DNA from: Mallotus nudiflorus
Lineage: Eukaryota; Streptophyta; Magnoliopsida; Malpighiales; Euphorbiaceae
DNA: 64,000 nucleotides
NCBI GenBank assembly: GCA_947683625.1
Contig: CANTUR010000634.1
Location: 248,001 to 312,000, forward strand
Direction of reading: 5' to 3'
How positions within the stretch are numbered: the stretch's first letter is position 1; each line of letters begins with the position of its first letter. The position numbers were made by a program, and so were the translations under genes. Positions 39,251 to 51,028 of the stretch are shown here, piece after piece. Under the pieces are notes generated by a model that saw only the letters and a program-made list of their open reading frames with translations, was not told the DNA's origin and ran no database searches.

Positions 39251-40348
39251 AGCCGAGCAAGAAATAAAATGCCCTAGTGCGGTTATTCTACCATTTAGCT
39301 TTTTTATATCGCAGATGCTCTTCGGTGCCGCCATGTTAAGTATGGCTTCCATTTTTTCTGGGTTGCCTTCAATGCCTTGGTGAGAAACCATGAACCCCAG
39401 GAATTTGCCTGCCTGGACTCCGAAGACGCATTTATTAGGATTCAACTTGATCCTGGATTGGCTCAGTAACTAGAGGACCCGGTCCACCTCCACTAGGTGA
39501 TGCTCTGGGTGCTTGCTTTTGATGATGATGTCATCCACATATACCTCTACGCTGGTTCTAATATGGCTCTAGAGGACTTAGTTCATCATTCTTTGGTACA
39601 TGGCTCCAGCATTTTTCAGTCTGAAGGGCATCACCTTATAGCAGTATAGCCCTTCATGAGTGACGAAGGACGTTTTCTCCTGATCTTCTTTCTTCATCGG
39701 GATCTGGTGATAACCTTGGGCAGCATCTATGAAGCTATATAAGCCATGACCAGCTGTGGAATCGATGAGCTAATCAATCGTGGGTAACTGGTAGCTTTCT
39801 TTAGGGCATGCTCGGTTGAGGTAAGTGTAGTCTACACATATTTTGTACTTCCCGTTTGCTTTTTTAACGAGTACCATGTTGGCTACCCAGTCCGGGTGAG
39901 TAACCTTTTTAATGAACTCGGCTACTAATAGCTTTACCGTTTCCTCGACAATGATCTTTTGTCTTTCGTAGGCAAAAGTTCTTTTCTTTTGTGCTACTGG
40001 ATTAGCTCCTAGTTTGATGTTTAAGCAATGACAGGCAACCCGTGGCTCCACGCAGACGATTTTGGAGGCTTGAGAAGCAAAATCCTCTGAGTGTCTGGTA
40101 AGGACGTCCCTTATTGTGTCTTTGATGTTTTGATCAAGGGCATTGCCAATTTTCACGGACTTTCCTCCCCTGATTTGCAATGTCTCTGTGCCTTCCACCG
40201 GTTGTGGGTCAACACCTTGCTTCTCAATTTCCCATGCCTCTAAATGAAAAGCCTTCGCTAGAAACTTCATAGTCATCTGATAGCATTGTTTGGCCATTTG
40301 CTGATCTCCCCTAATAGTAAGGGTCCCCTTCTTAACCAAAATTTTCAT
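39251..40348 (-). pseudogene. Reverse transcriptase of the Tat element
   Basis: 39770-40348 holds the linker (KKRTFAYERQKIIVEETVKL) and fingers (HPDWVANMVLVKKANGKYKI, CVDYTYLNRACPKESYQLP). Past a stop, the palm YVDD sits at 39530-39541 on the minus strand. 39245-39445 reads LNPNKCVFGVQAGKFLGFMVSHQGIE. The catalytic Asp pair is kept, but stops lie between the pieces. Confidence 0.93.
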
Positions 40349-40730
40349 GGTTAATTATCGGATGTTGGTGACTGCAACTGCTTCGTAAAGTACCGGCCGT
40401 CCAATTATCCCATTATAGGCTAATGGTATGTCTACCACATTGAATGGAGTCTAGACAATTTTTGTTTCCTCATCATTTTGGTTTTCAAATTCTAGGCCCA
40501 GATTAACAATCCCCATTGGTTGCACTGTTCCCCCATAAAAACTAGTGATGGGGTTCTGGATGGCCTTTAAGTTGGTGATGGAGCCGCCCATAGCTTTGTA
40601 CACATTCTAAGATAAAACATTGATAGCACTCCCATTATCGACCAGTAGCCTTTTGACCCGATACTTATTTATGCATGCAGTTATCACCAGGGCATCACTG
40701 TGAGGGTGATGTATATGCAAATCGTCTTCC
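40349..40730 (-). pseudogene. Protease region of the Tat element
   Basis: On the minus strand KRLLVDNGSAINVLS is read at about 40608-40652; the active-site triplet is D-N-G instead of the usual D-T/S-G. Downstream IGRPVLYEAVAVTNI (near 40370-40415) is the conserved second motif. A few stops interrupt it. Confidence 0.8.
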
Positions 40731-42344
40731 GGGTTGAAAACGCTGTCCCTTCTCCCAGGTATATTTTTTTCTCCTCTGCTTCGCTTTAATCATTTTCCAG
40801 TGTTTTCTCCTCCTACAATCATGTTGATAGTCCCAATTGGCTCTTTCCTAGATTTCTTTGCCTCAGCTTTGTCATGGTCATGGTTTTTTGGGTTTCCTCA
40901 TCCCCTCGGTGCATCAGTGAAATTATCAAGCTTTCCCCACAGCACCAGTTTTTCTATGACACTCTTCAGTTCTCTGCAGCCTTCTGTGTTATGGTCGTAC
41001 TCTTGGTGCTACTCACAGTACTGGCTTCTGTCACGAGTAAATCTCCGGCTTGGGCTGATTCTCTTGGCCGGTGTAATCTCCACTCCATTCTGCCTGACCC
41101 ACATGAGGATCTTGGATCGAGAGGTGTTCGAGGGTGTATATCTATCCGCTTCCCTGTCAAATCTATCTGTCGGAGTTTTGAAATTCATTTTTGGGAAGCT
41201 TGCTCATCTCTGTTTTGGCCGTTCATCCTTGATCGATGGCCTGTCTTCTTCCCGATGAATTCTCTTGTCTTCATCCATCTTTATCATCTGGACCGCTATC
41301 GCCATTGCCTCCGCAAAGGTATTTAGCTCTTTAGTCATTAATTTGTCTTTTAGCTTTCAGAGTCTAGTGCCGTTTTTCAAAGCTTTTATGGCAACTTCAT
41401 CAACGAGGTGCTCAATCTGCATAGTTTTTTTTATTGAAACGGTTAAGGTAACTTCATAGAGATTCGTCAGTCTCCTGTTGGCACATCCACAGGTCGTTGA
41501 TGTTTTTTACAGAAGGGATATTAGTGATGAATATGAAATAGAACTACTTCGCTAGGTCCTCAAAAGAAGTGACAGAATTCTCCGGGAGCCGATGAAACCA
41601 TTTTTAAGCGCTCTTTGTGAGTGTACTTGGGAAGACTCTGCACATGATTCCATCATTCACATTCTGGAGCAGCATCTTTGTCTGGAAAGCTGATATATGA
41701 CTGATAGGGTCTCCTGTCCCATCGTACTGATCAAGCTATGGGATTTTAAACTTACTAAGAATCTCTGTTTGAATTATTCTGCTGACAAATGGAGTTCTGC
41801 TATCCATCACCCATTCTTCTTCCTTTTTAGGTTTAGTCCGAGCTTTGTACATTGCTTCCTCAACTTTCTGTGCTAATTTCGAATCATCAAGAGCTGGGAT
41901 GGACAAACTACACTCCCCTTCTGGTGCTTTACCCTTCCCTGTGCTCGTCCTTGGGGCTTGTCGGGGTGCTGTATTATCATTATTTAGAGCTGGTTCAATA
42001 TGCCCGCTCTGAGTTATAGCGCTTAGTTGTTGTTGCATCAAGGCTATTTGTGCCTGAATATTTTTTATCATGGCCTCTTTGCTCATTTGATCAAGGCCGA
42101 GTGTTTGGGTTACGGTTTTTAGGTTTGGGGTGGTTATTGCTGGTATTTCTAGTAGGCTTGGAAAATGTATTGAGGGTATTAATTGATGGTGCTGCAGCGA
42201 AGCGTAGTACGGGAGATCTGTGCCCAAGGACAGGTATCTTGGGGTGTTTTCCGGAAGTGAAGGTACATGTCCGGATGAGGCTCCAACATGCTGTAAGGTG
42301 GGTGGTGGTATTATTGCTGGGAAAGGGTCTAAAAGGTCAGTCAA
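40731..42344 (-). pseudogene. Gag of the Tat element
   Basis: 41736-42344 is an open N-terminal part: Pro-rich, then a Gln-rich helix (MIKNIQAQIALMQQQLSAIT) and the KLAQKVEEAMYKARTKPK lead into the capsid. The capsid part 41400-41735 is broken (LDQYDGTGDP and KWFHRLPENSVTSFEDLA can be read). Near 40978-41022 is CE*HQEYDHNTEGC, the Tat-type Cys/His motif with a stop in it. Plus-strand open frames over 40734-41459 are shadows of this gene. Confidence 0.85.
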
Positions 42345-42464
42345 AAGGATAGGTGCAAAAGGATTGGTGCCAGCCTCAGGAATTTGGGTTGGAGGTGGGC
42401 TAGAAGTTATAGTGAAGGTGTCTTTAGCTTAGCAAGTAAATGAATGGCTTTTCCCAAGGAGTTT

Positions 42465-42480
42465 CCCACAGACGGCGCCA
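42465..42480 (-). other. Primer binding site of the Tat element
   Basis: On the minus strand TGGCGCCGTCTGTGGG follows the 5' LTR by 2 bases. This motif is typical of Tat elements and differs from the tRNA-Met site of the other elements in the window. Confidence 0.88.
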
Positions 42481-42482
42481 TT

Positions 42483-42873
42483 TGATAACTGATTTTCGGA
42501 ACTCCTGGGCTAGGCATCCTGCAAAGCACGAATAAGGGGCAAGGTGAGAAGTGGGGGAAATCCCCACAAACACTCTGATGCCTAAGTTAGAGAATAAAAG
42601 CAAGGAGAATATAATATAGCTTGAATGTGTGATGATGAGATGTCCCCTTATGAGGGGTATAGGGTTCTATATATAGCAATACTCAAACCTGGGAGGAGTT
42701 GGATTCCTTGTGGATCAGTGAATCATAATCTTTGTAGAAGAGTGTTTCCTCTTCGGTTAGGATTCCTCTTTGAGGTAGTTCCTTGGACGGATCTATTTTC
42801 TCCCTTGTCCAAGTGTTCCTATTTAGGGGGATAGAGGACCACTAATTGGGTGGGAACATTCTAGATAGTATCA
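42483..42873 (-). repeat. 5' LTR of the Tat element
   Basis: 391 bases. TATATATAG near 42668-42680 is a candidate TATA region but is on a near-palindromic AT stretch. The flanking GTAAC matches GTAAT on the far side at four of five bases. Confidence 0.93.
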
Positions 42874-42878
42874 GTAAC

Positions 42879-43990
42879 CACTTCACTTATACAAAAGAAT
42901 AACAAATTAAAGTAGACTATAACAATAAAATTGAATCAAATTACACAAAAATTACCATTTTGCACCTTAATTTGTTTTGTGGATGATCTTCTAATTATTC
43001 TTTAGTTCAAAGAAATTGGAGAACAAGCCGTAAAGTGCTAAAAATTTTAAAGAATAGAGAGAGAGGTTGTATCCTCCACCTTATAAGCTAACATGATGCT
43101 CATGCCTTAAACTTCTTTTTCGTCTGCTTCACTTCATATTTGACCTTCTATAAAAAAGTTTGTTCACTACGTCTTCAAACCCTCTAGATTCAAAAGATTT
43201 AGATCAAGATCCAGCAATCCTAAAGAAGAAACTACAAGGATTTGAGAAAAAATTTTTAAATCCATGTTATTTAAAAGTTTTTTTAAACAAAAAACTAAAA
43301 CAAAAAAAAGGATGAAAATAAGAAAGAAATTTAGAACGAAATTGGTGGTTTTTGGCCGAAATTAGTGGTTTTTGACCAAAATTGTCCAAAAACCACCTTG
43401 AAGCCACCCACTTGAGGACTCACTAAAAGAGAGAGTTATTCTCTCACTAAAACTCTCTGAGAGAGAGAGACTATTTCATCCTTTTGTTCTTTTTTGTTGT
43501 TGTTATTTTCCTTAAATTTTTAATTATAATTTTTGTAAATTCTTTTTCTTTCCTTCAATTTATTTATGTACATATATTTATTGATTAGATATTTACAAAC
43601 ATAAAGAAGAAATTCTGAAAATTTTTAGTTATTAGAAAATGTAATAATTTAAAGGCCAATTGGTTAAAAAAAAAAAAACTTTTTCGACCTTTTGCAATCT
43701 AATCCAAACATATAAACCTTTACAAAAATTTCCCAATTTCATATTTATCTTTGCAATTCTAACACAATTTGTGATTTGGTCAAAATTGTACCCAAACAAG
43801 CCGACGTGGACTACCTTTCGTCAATACACTTAATAAAATGTGGGCCCCATCAACATGTTAGCTAACCATGGTGAAATGGGTTATAAAAAAATGCTAATAT
43901 TTTATCTTTGATAAAATGGAAAACAAATTAATGTACAATCTAGCCTATTCAAAACCATCATTGAGCGTAGGTTCAATGGCAAAGAGCAGC
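42879..43990. other. Intergenic DNA, no gene recognised
   Basis: A+T-rich sequence. Near 43335-43400 a word TTGGTGGTTTTTGGCC(G/A)AAATT repeats and is followed by its partial complement (CAAAAACCACC). Near 43670-43810 the style of text (TTTTGCAATCTAATCCAAACATATAAACC, then TTTGGTCAAAATTG) resembles MULE terminal repeats. This would suit the transposase relic to the right, but a matching far end was not found. Confidence 0.4.
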
Positions 43991-44650
43991 TTCAATGAAA
44001 TTTGAAGCTTCAAAGCATATTGGAAGAGCAACCATCGAAGAGCATCTGTAAAATATAATGTGAAGACAAGAAGAAGAACAACTTCCCAGTCTCTCAAAAT
44101 CAATCAAATTAGGATTTTTAATTTCACTTTAATGGAATCAATTGGAGAACTATCAGTCTCTCAAAATTGAAGTAATAGAAGAAGAGAGTTTTGTTAGAAG
44201 CACCAGGTTAAGCTACTATGCTACACATCAAATACAAGAAGAAACTCGAATAGGAGGTTCTTTAATTGCCCCTTTTGGTAGGTAATCTATATGTATTTTA
44301 GATTAAATTTCAAAGATTTATGAATGATTTTATGATAAGTGATTCTTTTAAAATCATATGATAAACAATGCAATTGCTTTAGGTAGTGTGATGATGAAAA
44401 GGCATCCATGGACAGTGAATAAAACTTATAGGAGAAAGAGTGTGATTATAAAACAATAGAGGTAGAGATGAATTTGATTATTGAGAAATTGAGAAAAAAG
44501 AAAGAAACCATAAAGAAACTGAAAGAAGAAAGAAGAAAGAAGTATGTTGATCATAGAAATAAAAAAATTACAAGGTGAAATTGATGTAAGAATTCAAGGG
44601 CAAAAAAGTTTAGGCTCTTTGTATTTGGTGTAATTTTGTTCTTGGTAATA
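43991..44650 (+). pseudogene. GRF-type zinc-finger protein fragment
   Basis: At 44210-44275 the plus strand reads KLLCYTSNTRRNSNRRFFNCPFW, which fits the middle of a GRF zinc finger (usually TxxNPGRRFxxCPxx), followed by a possible splice donor GTAATC at 44282-44287. Near 44455-44640 a Lys/Glu-rich coiled coil can be read (IEKLRKKKETIKKLKEERRK), which is the usual order in small plant GRF proteins. The upstream part has Ser and Lys-rich sequence without a clear frame. Stops make it a fragment. Family assignment rests on one motif and is moderate. Confidence 0.45.
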
Positions 44651-44989
44651 TGTTCTAATGTTCAACCTTACAAGAAAAATACTACTTTGTGTTTACCTTG
44701 AATTCTGACTATGTATTTAGCCAAGTCTAGATGCAACTTGCTTTTTTGTATGAAAATAACATTGAGTATAACATTGCTTAGTAACAAAAATAAAACAACT
44801 TAATTTAAATTGTGCTAAAATAAGTTGCAAATAAAAATGGAATACATTTCAAATGTTTAATTTTCCAAAATAGTTATATATCCCTAATAAAGTTATATTC
44901 CTATTACAACCTATTTTCAAAATAGCACACGAAATCTTATTACAACAAAAAACAAATAGCATTCCAAATCATATTATAATAAAAAGGAA

Positions 44990-46660
44990 ATAGCTTTCTA
45001 AATTCATCCTTTGTATCTTGTTCTTACCCTTTCCCTTGCCCTTGCCATTTGCCTTCCTCGAAATATAAGGAATTGTAGGTGCAGGTGTTGCATTTTGAGT
45101 TGCTGTAGACTTATAAATGATAGACTAGATATTTATGCTTGATTGAGTCTGAATAGGTTATGATGATGCTGGTTGGTTCATATTTATGCTTGATTGGCTA
45201 CTTTGTTACTACATTAGGCTGGTTAGTTCACATCTTATGTTTTTGGCAGCTAATGGAGTAGCAGAGGATCAACTAATATAATGAGCTTAGTGATTTCCTG
45301 GCATCTAAATGAACAAACAATTCTATATTCAAACCACATAAATTCAGCAAATAACTAACACCATTAATCAATATAACTTACATACATACCCTAGCATATA
45401 AACTGCCTTTCCTAAAGAAAAATTGAGCACTATAACCTTCTGTAACCTAACATATCAAAGATTACATAAGTTACATACACAGCTTTCAATTATACCTATC
45501 TTTTTTCTTTCTATAAATGTTTCATGGTCGAACAAGAACTTTGACTAATTGGTAAAGAAAATCTTAGTGGTGCATTTAAAGTGTTTATTGCTGATGGTGT
45601 TTCACCAGTTGGTCCTTCCATTGCCCTTATAGTGGTGGTACCTTTTCTAGGCCTTCCTCTTTTAGCCTATATAGGCACAAATAATCTAAGTCAATTTTTA
45701 CCAACCAAAAAATTAGTAATAACTAAGACAATGCCACATTCATCGATCCAAATCAGAATCTAGATTATTTACTTTCTAAATAGTGCAAAAAATAGAAATG
45801 TTTACGACATATAAGCAACTAACCTTTTGCTTGTCACTAACTAAAGTGAGCTTTAAGTCCATTAGTGATTCAAATATGAGAATAAAATGGATAAAAACCA
45901 CTTCCATGTCTACTCATTTTCCCCTTCAACAATTGCCTAAGAGATGGGATACATTTGGTCATTCCCATCTCTTGCAATAACCATTAATAAACCCCGCCAA
46001 GAACCATTTTCAAAAAAGCTCCATCAAGGCACAATATTGGCCTACAACCATTAATATATCCCTTTCTTAAGGTAGAAAAACCTATATAAAGTCTCTTGAA
46101 AAAGACTCGCCCATTCAGTAATGGTTCATTTGTCACTAACTTGAAGGTACCTTCTCTATCAACCCTTCGTAGTTCAACATGATAAGAATGTAATCTTCCA
46201 TAATGTGACTCTAAACTGCCCCTTATGAGTTCAAGTTCCATATTTTTGGCTCTATAACACATCCAATTAGTCATTTTAATATCATATTTTTCCTTCAAAT
46301 CAGTTTGCATATCTTCCACCGAATAGTCTGGTTTTCTTCTTAAGAAATTCATAAATTCCATAGCCATCCATTTAATAATAACTTGCTTATTCATGTCCTT
46401 TATTGAACAACTATGCTTACCTTGATAAATCCTAATAGAAAATGTTCTCTCACTTGGCACTCTAGACCCGTATTGCCTCCACTTATAATTAGAATCACAC
46501 TTTGCTTCAACTCGAACTGAATTTGACCTAGTCTAATGGATATTATATCCATTACATATACCATACTGCTGAACAACATATCGAAGTTGCTTGGTAGACT
46601 CAAACAACATTCTGGGCATAAATTACAGCTTTGTGTGATCACATTTAGGGTTGTATAAGA
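44990..46660 (-). pseudogene. MuDR/MULE transposase relic
   Basis: On the minus strand the MuDR DNA-binding part is read near 46400-46640 (TKQLRYVVQQYGICNG, then ERTFSIRIYQGKHSCS past a shift). 45984-46460 holds the linker (IIKWMAMEFMNFLRRKPDYS, LHSYHVELRRVDREGTFKL) and the start of the transposase core (FKRLYIGFSTLRKGYINGCR, then LDGAFLK). The rest of the core, with its catalytic residues, is missing. Further down, about 45600-45670 reads KRGRPRKGTT, an AT-hook, and 45000-45090 reads SRKANGKGKGKGKN, both usual in MULE C-termini. So the core is deleted and the C-terminal tail remains. Confidence 0.78.
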
Positions 46661-47090
46661 CCTTTTTTTTTTATTCCTCTATCGTGTACCTCAAGATCAC
46701 CCACCTCACCACTATAAGGGATATCATATACGTACCCTTATCTGATTCTTCATAATCACTTAACGGCAATTTAGTCCTTCCCTAATTCACATCTGCATTC
46801 TCTATTTCTAGTTCATCATTGAAAGATTCCCTCAATTGGCCTAATTTAATCTATGTTGTTAGTTATCTATATAAAACGATGAGATTTTTTTTATCTATTT
46901 CAAACTTTAGTACCACATGCATATATATTATGGTTTAATAAATTAAATATGAAATACATAAAATATGCATTGTAAATTTAACATTTTAATGTTTTCCCAT
47001 ACTGCCCATCAAGACAGGCATCTTCTAAAGGAAAAAGACCCAAATAAAAGTAGACGAGATTAAAAGACCGCCCAATCCAGAAAGAGAAAG
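46661..47090. other. Intergenic DNA, nothing recognised
   Basis: A+T-rich, short Lys/Asn-type frames only. It may include the outer part of the MULE but no inverted repeat could be matched. Confidence 0.4.
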
Positions 47091-47096
47091 AAAAAA

Positions 47097-48126
47097 TTTA
47101 ATTTCACCTATGAACTTTACCCAATTAATTTTTAACACTCCTTAATTTTTATTATTTTTTATTCAACTTTTAAACTTTTATTTTAAATTTTTCTAAACCC
47201 CAAAACACATGAAATTGAAGTATTTTTATAAATTCATGTTGATAAATAGACAAGAGAAATTTATATAAACTAAAATAACATTTAATGAAAAAGAGAATTT
47301 TATTGACGACAAACCATAACCGCTTATTCCCTTTTTTCTTTTTTCGTTTTTTATCAAATATTTTTGTTTTTGACTACCGCCGATTATCTTTTAGATTAGC
47401 GGTGGTCCTTTATTATTTTTCTATTTTATTTTGTTTTTATCCAATAAATATAGATCTTTAATTTGTTTGTTTTGTTTTTTTAAGGTTTGTTTTTTTGTTC
47501 TTCATTTGTGAAGTTATTAATCCATTTATGGAGTTTTAATAGTTCTCCTCTGTAGAGTTTATAGTTCTCTCTATTATGAAACTTTTGTCAATATTTTTAC
47601 AATCAAACTCAATTAAAAACCATAGAGCCGATTTATGGCTAATGAACACCATGGAGTGAAGCATAAAGATTGTTGAATAAATTGCTAAGTTGCAAATCAA
47701 AATAACTCTATCAACGTGATTGAAGAATATTGGCGAATGGTTTCATATCTTCAATGAGAGTTTTTTTCTATACTTTTTGGTTGTTCTTTATTCATAGTAT
47801 ATGTTAATCAAGATGTATTATTGATCTTCAATGAATGAATGATTTATTTTTTCTCAAAAAAAGAGAGAATTTTATTAGAAATAAAATTTTGCTAACTTTT
47901 TTACTATTAGTTTTCAATTTTATTTATATTGTTTTGAAGTTAATTTTAGCATTTTATATGTTTAAAATTATTTAAAATTAAATTTTTATTCATTTTGATA
48001 CTATATGAATTAAATAGAATAAAAAAAAGTATATATTGAAATGTGAAATATAAAAATTTTAAAATTGAATTAAAAATTAAGGGATGTTAGTTGTTATTTG
48101 TGGAAAGTTCAGGGCGAAATTATGCA
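47097..48126. mobile_element. Non-autonomous element with long terminal inverted repeats (MULE-like)
   Basis: The left end (AATTTCACCTATGAACTTTA, then AACACTCCTTAATTTTTA) is matched on the opposite strand by the right end (AATTTCGCCCTGAACTTTCC, then AACATCCCTTAATTTTTA). The match extends over roughly 70 bases with differences. The 0.9 kb interior has no coding sequence. This TIR style is common in plant Mutator-like non-autonomous elements. The exact ends and target duplication could not be fixed. Confidence 0.65.
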
Positions 48127-48384
48127 TTTAACCAAATAACCAAATTTTTACAACGTAAAAAGTCCCTCTAATTTGTACCATAAGCCACACCCATTCTCCA
48201 ATGGATTAATCCCATCTTCAGCTGACCTTTTTCTCATGTGATCTCTACCAAATACAAAATTGCATTAATAAAAAAAGGCAAATGATTTAAAAAAAAAAAA
48301 AAAACTCAATTTAGTACAAAAGCATGTATTTAAATAAAACAAACTTTTTAATATTAAAAGAATATATCATTATAAAATTTTTTA

Positions 48385-48771
48385 TTATAAATGAATTTTA
48401 TAAAATTTTTTAGAATTCATTTATAATTTTAAATTATGCGTAAGTTGATTTAAATGAACATATCGTAAAATTTCTTTACAATTTCAACTTTCTAAATTTA
48501 TAAAATTGAATATAAGTAATTCAAATTTTAACAAAATGGTTTGAATTTTCAAATGGATTCCACAACTTCTAAATCTATATTTTTAAAATAATTAAAATAC
48601 CTCTCATTATTTCTATTTTCAAAGATATATTTTTATCTAATGAGGCATTTTTTTTACTAAAATTAAAAATTAACTTGAATTTTAATTTATACCAATCATA
48701 ATATAATAAAATATTGAATTCTTTGGAAATGAATTTTATAAATTATTTATTTGAATCAAACACACTTTATT
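48385..48771. mobile_element. MITE-like element, copy 1
   Basis: About 390 bases, strongly similar over its length to 48829-49214 (ATGAATTTTATAAAATTTT..., CCACAACTT, AAAATACCTCTCATTATTT, TTTGAATCAAACACACTT). The left end is worn. It has no coding content. Confidence 0.65.
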
Positions 48772-48828
48772 AATAACAATTCATTTGGAAATGAATTTTT
48801 TAGTGAAATTAAACCAAACATAATATAA

Positions 48829-49214
48829 GAGTATGTTTGGTATAAATGAATTCCATAAAATTTTGTAAAATTCATTTGCAATTTCAAATGATGTGTATTT
48901 GGTTTAAATGAACATGTTATATAATTTATTTGTAATTTTAAATTTTTAAATTTGTGAAATTGATTATAAATATCAAATTCTAACAAAAATGGTTAAAATT
49001 TCTAAATGAATCCACAACTTTTAATTCAATATTTCTAAAATGACTAAAATACCTCTCATTATTTTTATTTTTATTTTTAAAAGTATCTTTCTATTTAAGA
49101 GGTATTTTTTACCAACATTAAAAATTAATTTAAATTTTAAACTTATACCAAATATAATATAGCAAAATATTTGAAATGTATTTTATAAACTATTTATTTG
49201 AATCAAACACACTT
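48829..49214. mobile_element. MITE-like element, copy 2, direct orientation
   Basis: The left end AGTATGTTTGGTATAAATGAA pairs with the complement of the right end, AAGTGTGTTTGATTCAAATAA. It has the same orientation as copy 1, with 57 bases between them. The right end touches the next MITE at 49215. Confidence 0.7.
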
Positions 49215-49870
49215 GGGTAGAGATTTTTGCACTCCCTCCATTTCTAAATGCACCCCATTTGAATTTTTATATTGATACAATGACTTTAGTACCCTTCAAT
49301 TAAAAATTATATTTCTATCAACTTTAATTAATATTTATAAAATGTTTCTTTTAATTATTTTATTACTGTCACTACATGTAATAGTTTTAGTATTATATTC
49401 TTCCATTTTGTTAAAAAATTTTAATAGAAACTTAAAATTAAATTCACCATTAATTTTTTTATGTTGTATAATACAATTATTAAAAAACTTAAAATTAAAT
49501 TCACCATTGAATTTTTTTTACCATTTATAAATAGTTGAAATGTTAATACCTTTAAAAAAATTAAAAATTAATACTTCACAACTAAATTCATAAAAAAACA
49601 TAACTATTTTTTAATAAAATTTTAGCAATATAAGTTGAACACAAAAATAGAATAATATAACAAATTAATAAAATTATAAATAGGACTTATTGATTTGACC
49701 ATGTATACACAGTTAAGTTAGTATTGATTGTTGTGGAAAATACAAATTTCATAATTTAATGAAATAATAAAATATAATTATTTTGTATTAAAGATAATTT
49801 AGTCGTTTAAATTATAAATGAAGTCAAAGTGGAGTGCAATTACCAATAGGAGAGTGCAAAATCCTACCCT
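49215..49870. mobile_element. MITE with about 25-base terminal inverted repeats
   Basis: The left end GGGTAGAGATTTTTGCACTC pairs with the complement of the right end, AGGGTAGGATTTTGCACTCT. The subterminal parts also pair loosely (TGCACCCCATTTGAA and TGCACTCCACTTTGACTT). The interior is A+T-rich with no gene. It lies about 265 bases upstream of the dehydrogenase start. Confidence 0.75.
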
Positions 49871-50134
49871 AAAAACATATTGTAAACAGAGTTTTATTAA
49901 TAAATATAAATTAATATAACTGATATTTTCTATATAGACACTATTTAATACTTCTATTACATATAAATGAATTAAAATTTGGTTAATTAAATATTACATT
50001 TTGTATTACTCTATTTATAAATTTTTTTTAAAGGCCAACTTGGTTTGAACCTTTAAAGATAGGCGAGAGGGTAGCAATCTCTCGCATACCAATTGGCACC
50101 ACCTATCTTCTAAGCTAAGAAAGAGACAACGAAC

Positions 50135-51028
50135 ATGGCTGCAATCTCTTCTATTGCCAAGAGGTAGGCAAATTTTTACTTCAATGTCCGACAATATTCC
50201 ATCTTAATCATAATACTGTAAGACAGACACAGGATCAGGATATGATTATGCATATATGCAGGTTAGAAGGAAAGGTAGCCCTGATAACTAGGCGGAGCCG
50301 GCGGCATAGGCGAGAGCACTGCAACACTCTTTACCAAGAATGGTGCTAAGCTTTTGATTGCAGATGTCAAATCTGAACTGCGTCAATCTGTGTCTGCCCA
50401 AATCCAACCAGAGTTCGGACAGCCAGTTACCTATGTTCATTGTGACGTTACAAAAGAAACTGACGTCGAAAATGCAGTCAATACAGCAGTTTCATTACAT
50501 GGAAAGCTTGACATAATGTTCAATAATGCAGGCATTGCAGGCTCTAGTGATGTAAGCATAGCATCAATAGAACACGAAAGCTTCCGACGAGCTATGGACG
50601 TGAATGTTTATGGTGGATTGTTGGGTGCAAAACATGCATCAAGAGTGATGATTCCTGAGAAGAATGGTTGCATTCTCTTCACTGCAAGTTTAGTTTCAGC
50701 TATATGTGGAGGACCTCTCGCATATACAGCATCCAAGCATGCTGTTGTTGGGCTAACAAAGAATTTAGCTGTAGAATTGGGGAAGTATGGTATCAGAGTT
50801 AATTGTATCTCGAATAGTCTTCTACCAACTCCTGGGGCTATTACAGCAATGGGCTTCAAACCCGAGCAACTGCAGGATAGAGCGCCTGAATTAGCACGTT
50901 GGAAAGGGGTAAAATTGGAAGCTAATGATGTAGCTGAAGCAACTGTATACCTTGCAAGTGACGAGTCTAAATTTGTTAGTGGGTTGAATCTGATAGTTGA
51001 TGGAGCTGCAAGTTTGGCAAAGGCCTAA
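50135..51028 (+). pseudogene. Short-chain dehydrogenase/reductase (secoisolariciresinol dehydrogenase-like), frameshifted
   Basis: Exon 1 is 50135-50163 (MAAISSIAKR), the intron is 50164-50261 (GTAGGC to TGCAG), and exon 2 runs to the TAA at 51026-51028. The mature frame would give about 265 residues, normal for this NAD(P)-dependent family. Seen are EGKVALIT, then the glycine loop GGAGGIGESTA in another frame because of one extra A after ATAACT (about 50291), then IADV, HCDVT, FNNAGI, the catalytic Ser region (TASLVSAICGG), YTASKHAVVGLTKN with Tyr and Lys, and VDGA near the end. The usual SP after NCI is replaced by SNSLLPTPG. The family oxidises hydroxyl groups of phenolic, terpenoid or lignan metabolites in the cytosol. 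The substrate here is unknown. If the extra base is real, the gene is dead. Confidence 0.88.

Larger units (their letters stand above)
33247..42873 (-). mobile_element. Tat-lineage Ty3/gypsy retrotransposon, minus orientation, with antisense gene
   Basis: Two 391-base LTRs (33247-33637 and 42483-42873) both start TGATAACTG and end AGTATCA. The 5-base flanks are GTAAT (33242-33246) and GTAAC (42874-42878). The primer site TGGCGCCGTCTGTGGG, a second RNase H domain (archaeal type), a long region between integrase and 3' LTR, and an antisense ORF are the marks of the Tat clade of plant gypsy elements. Frames are broken by stops, so it is inactive. Confidence 0.94.

Noticed and set aside
40734..41459. 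Long plus-strand open frames (up to 174 codons)
   Set aside because: They lie opposite the Tat Gag region, whose motifs are read on the minus strand. The plus frames have no recognisable domain.
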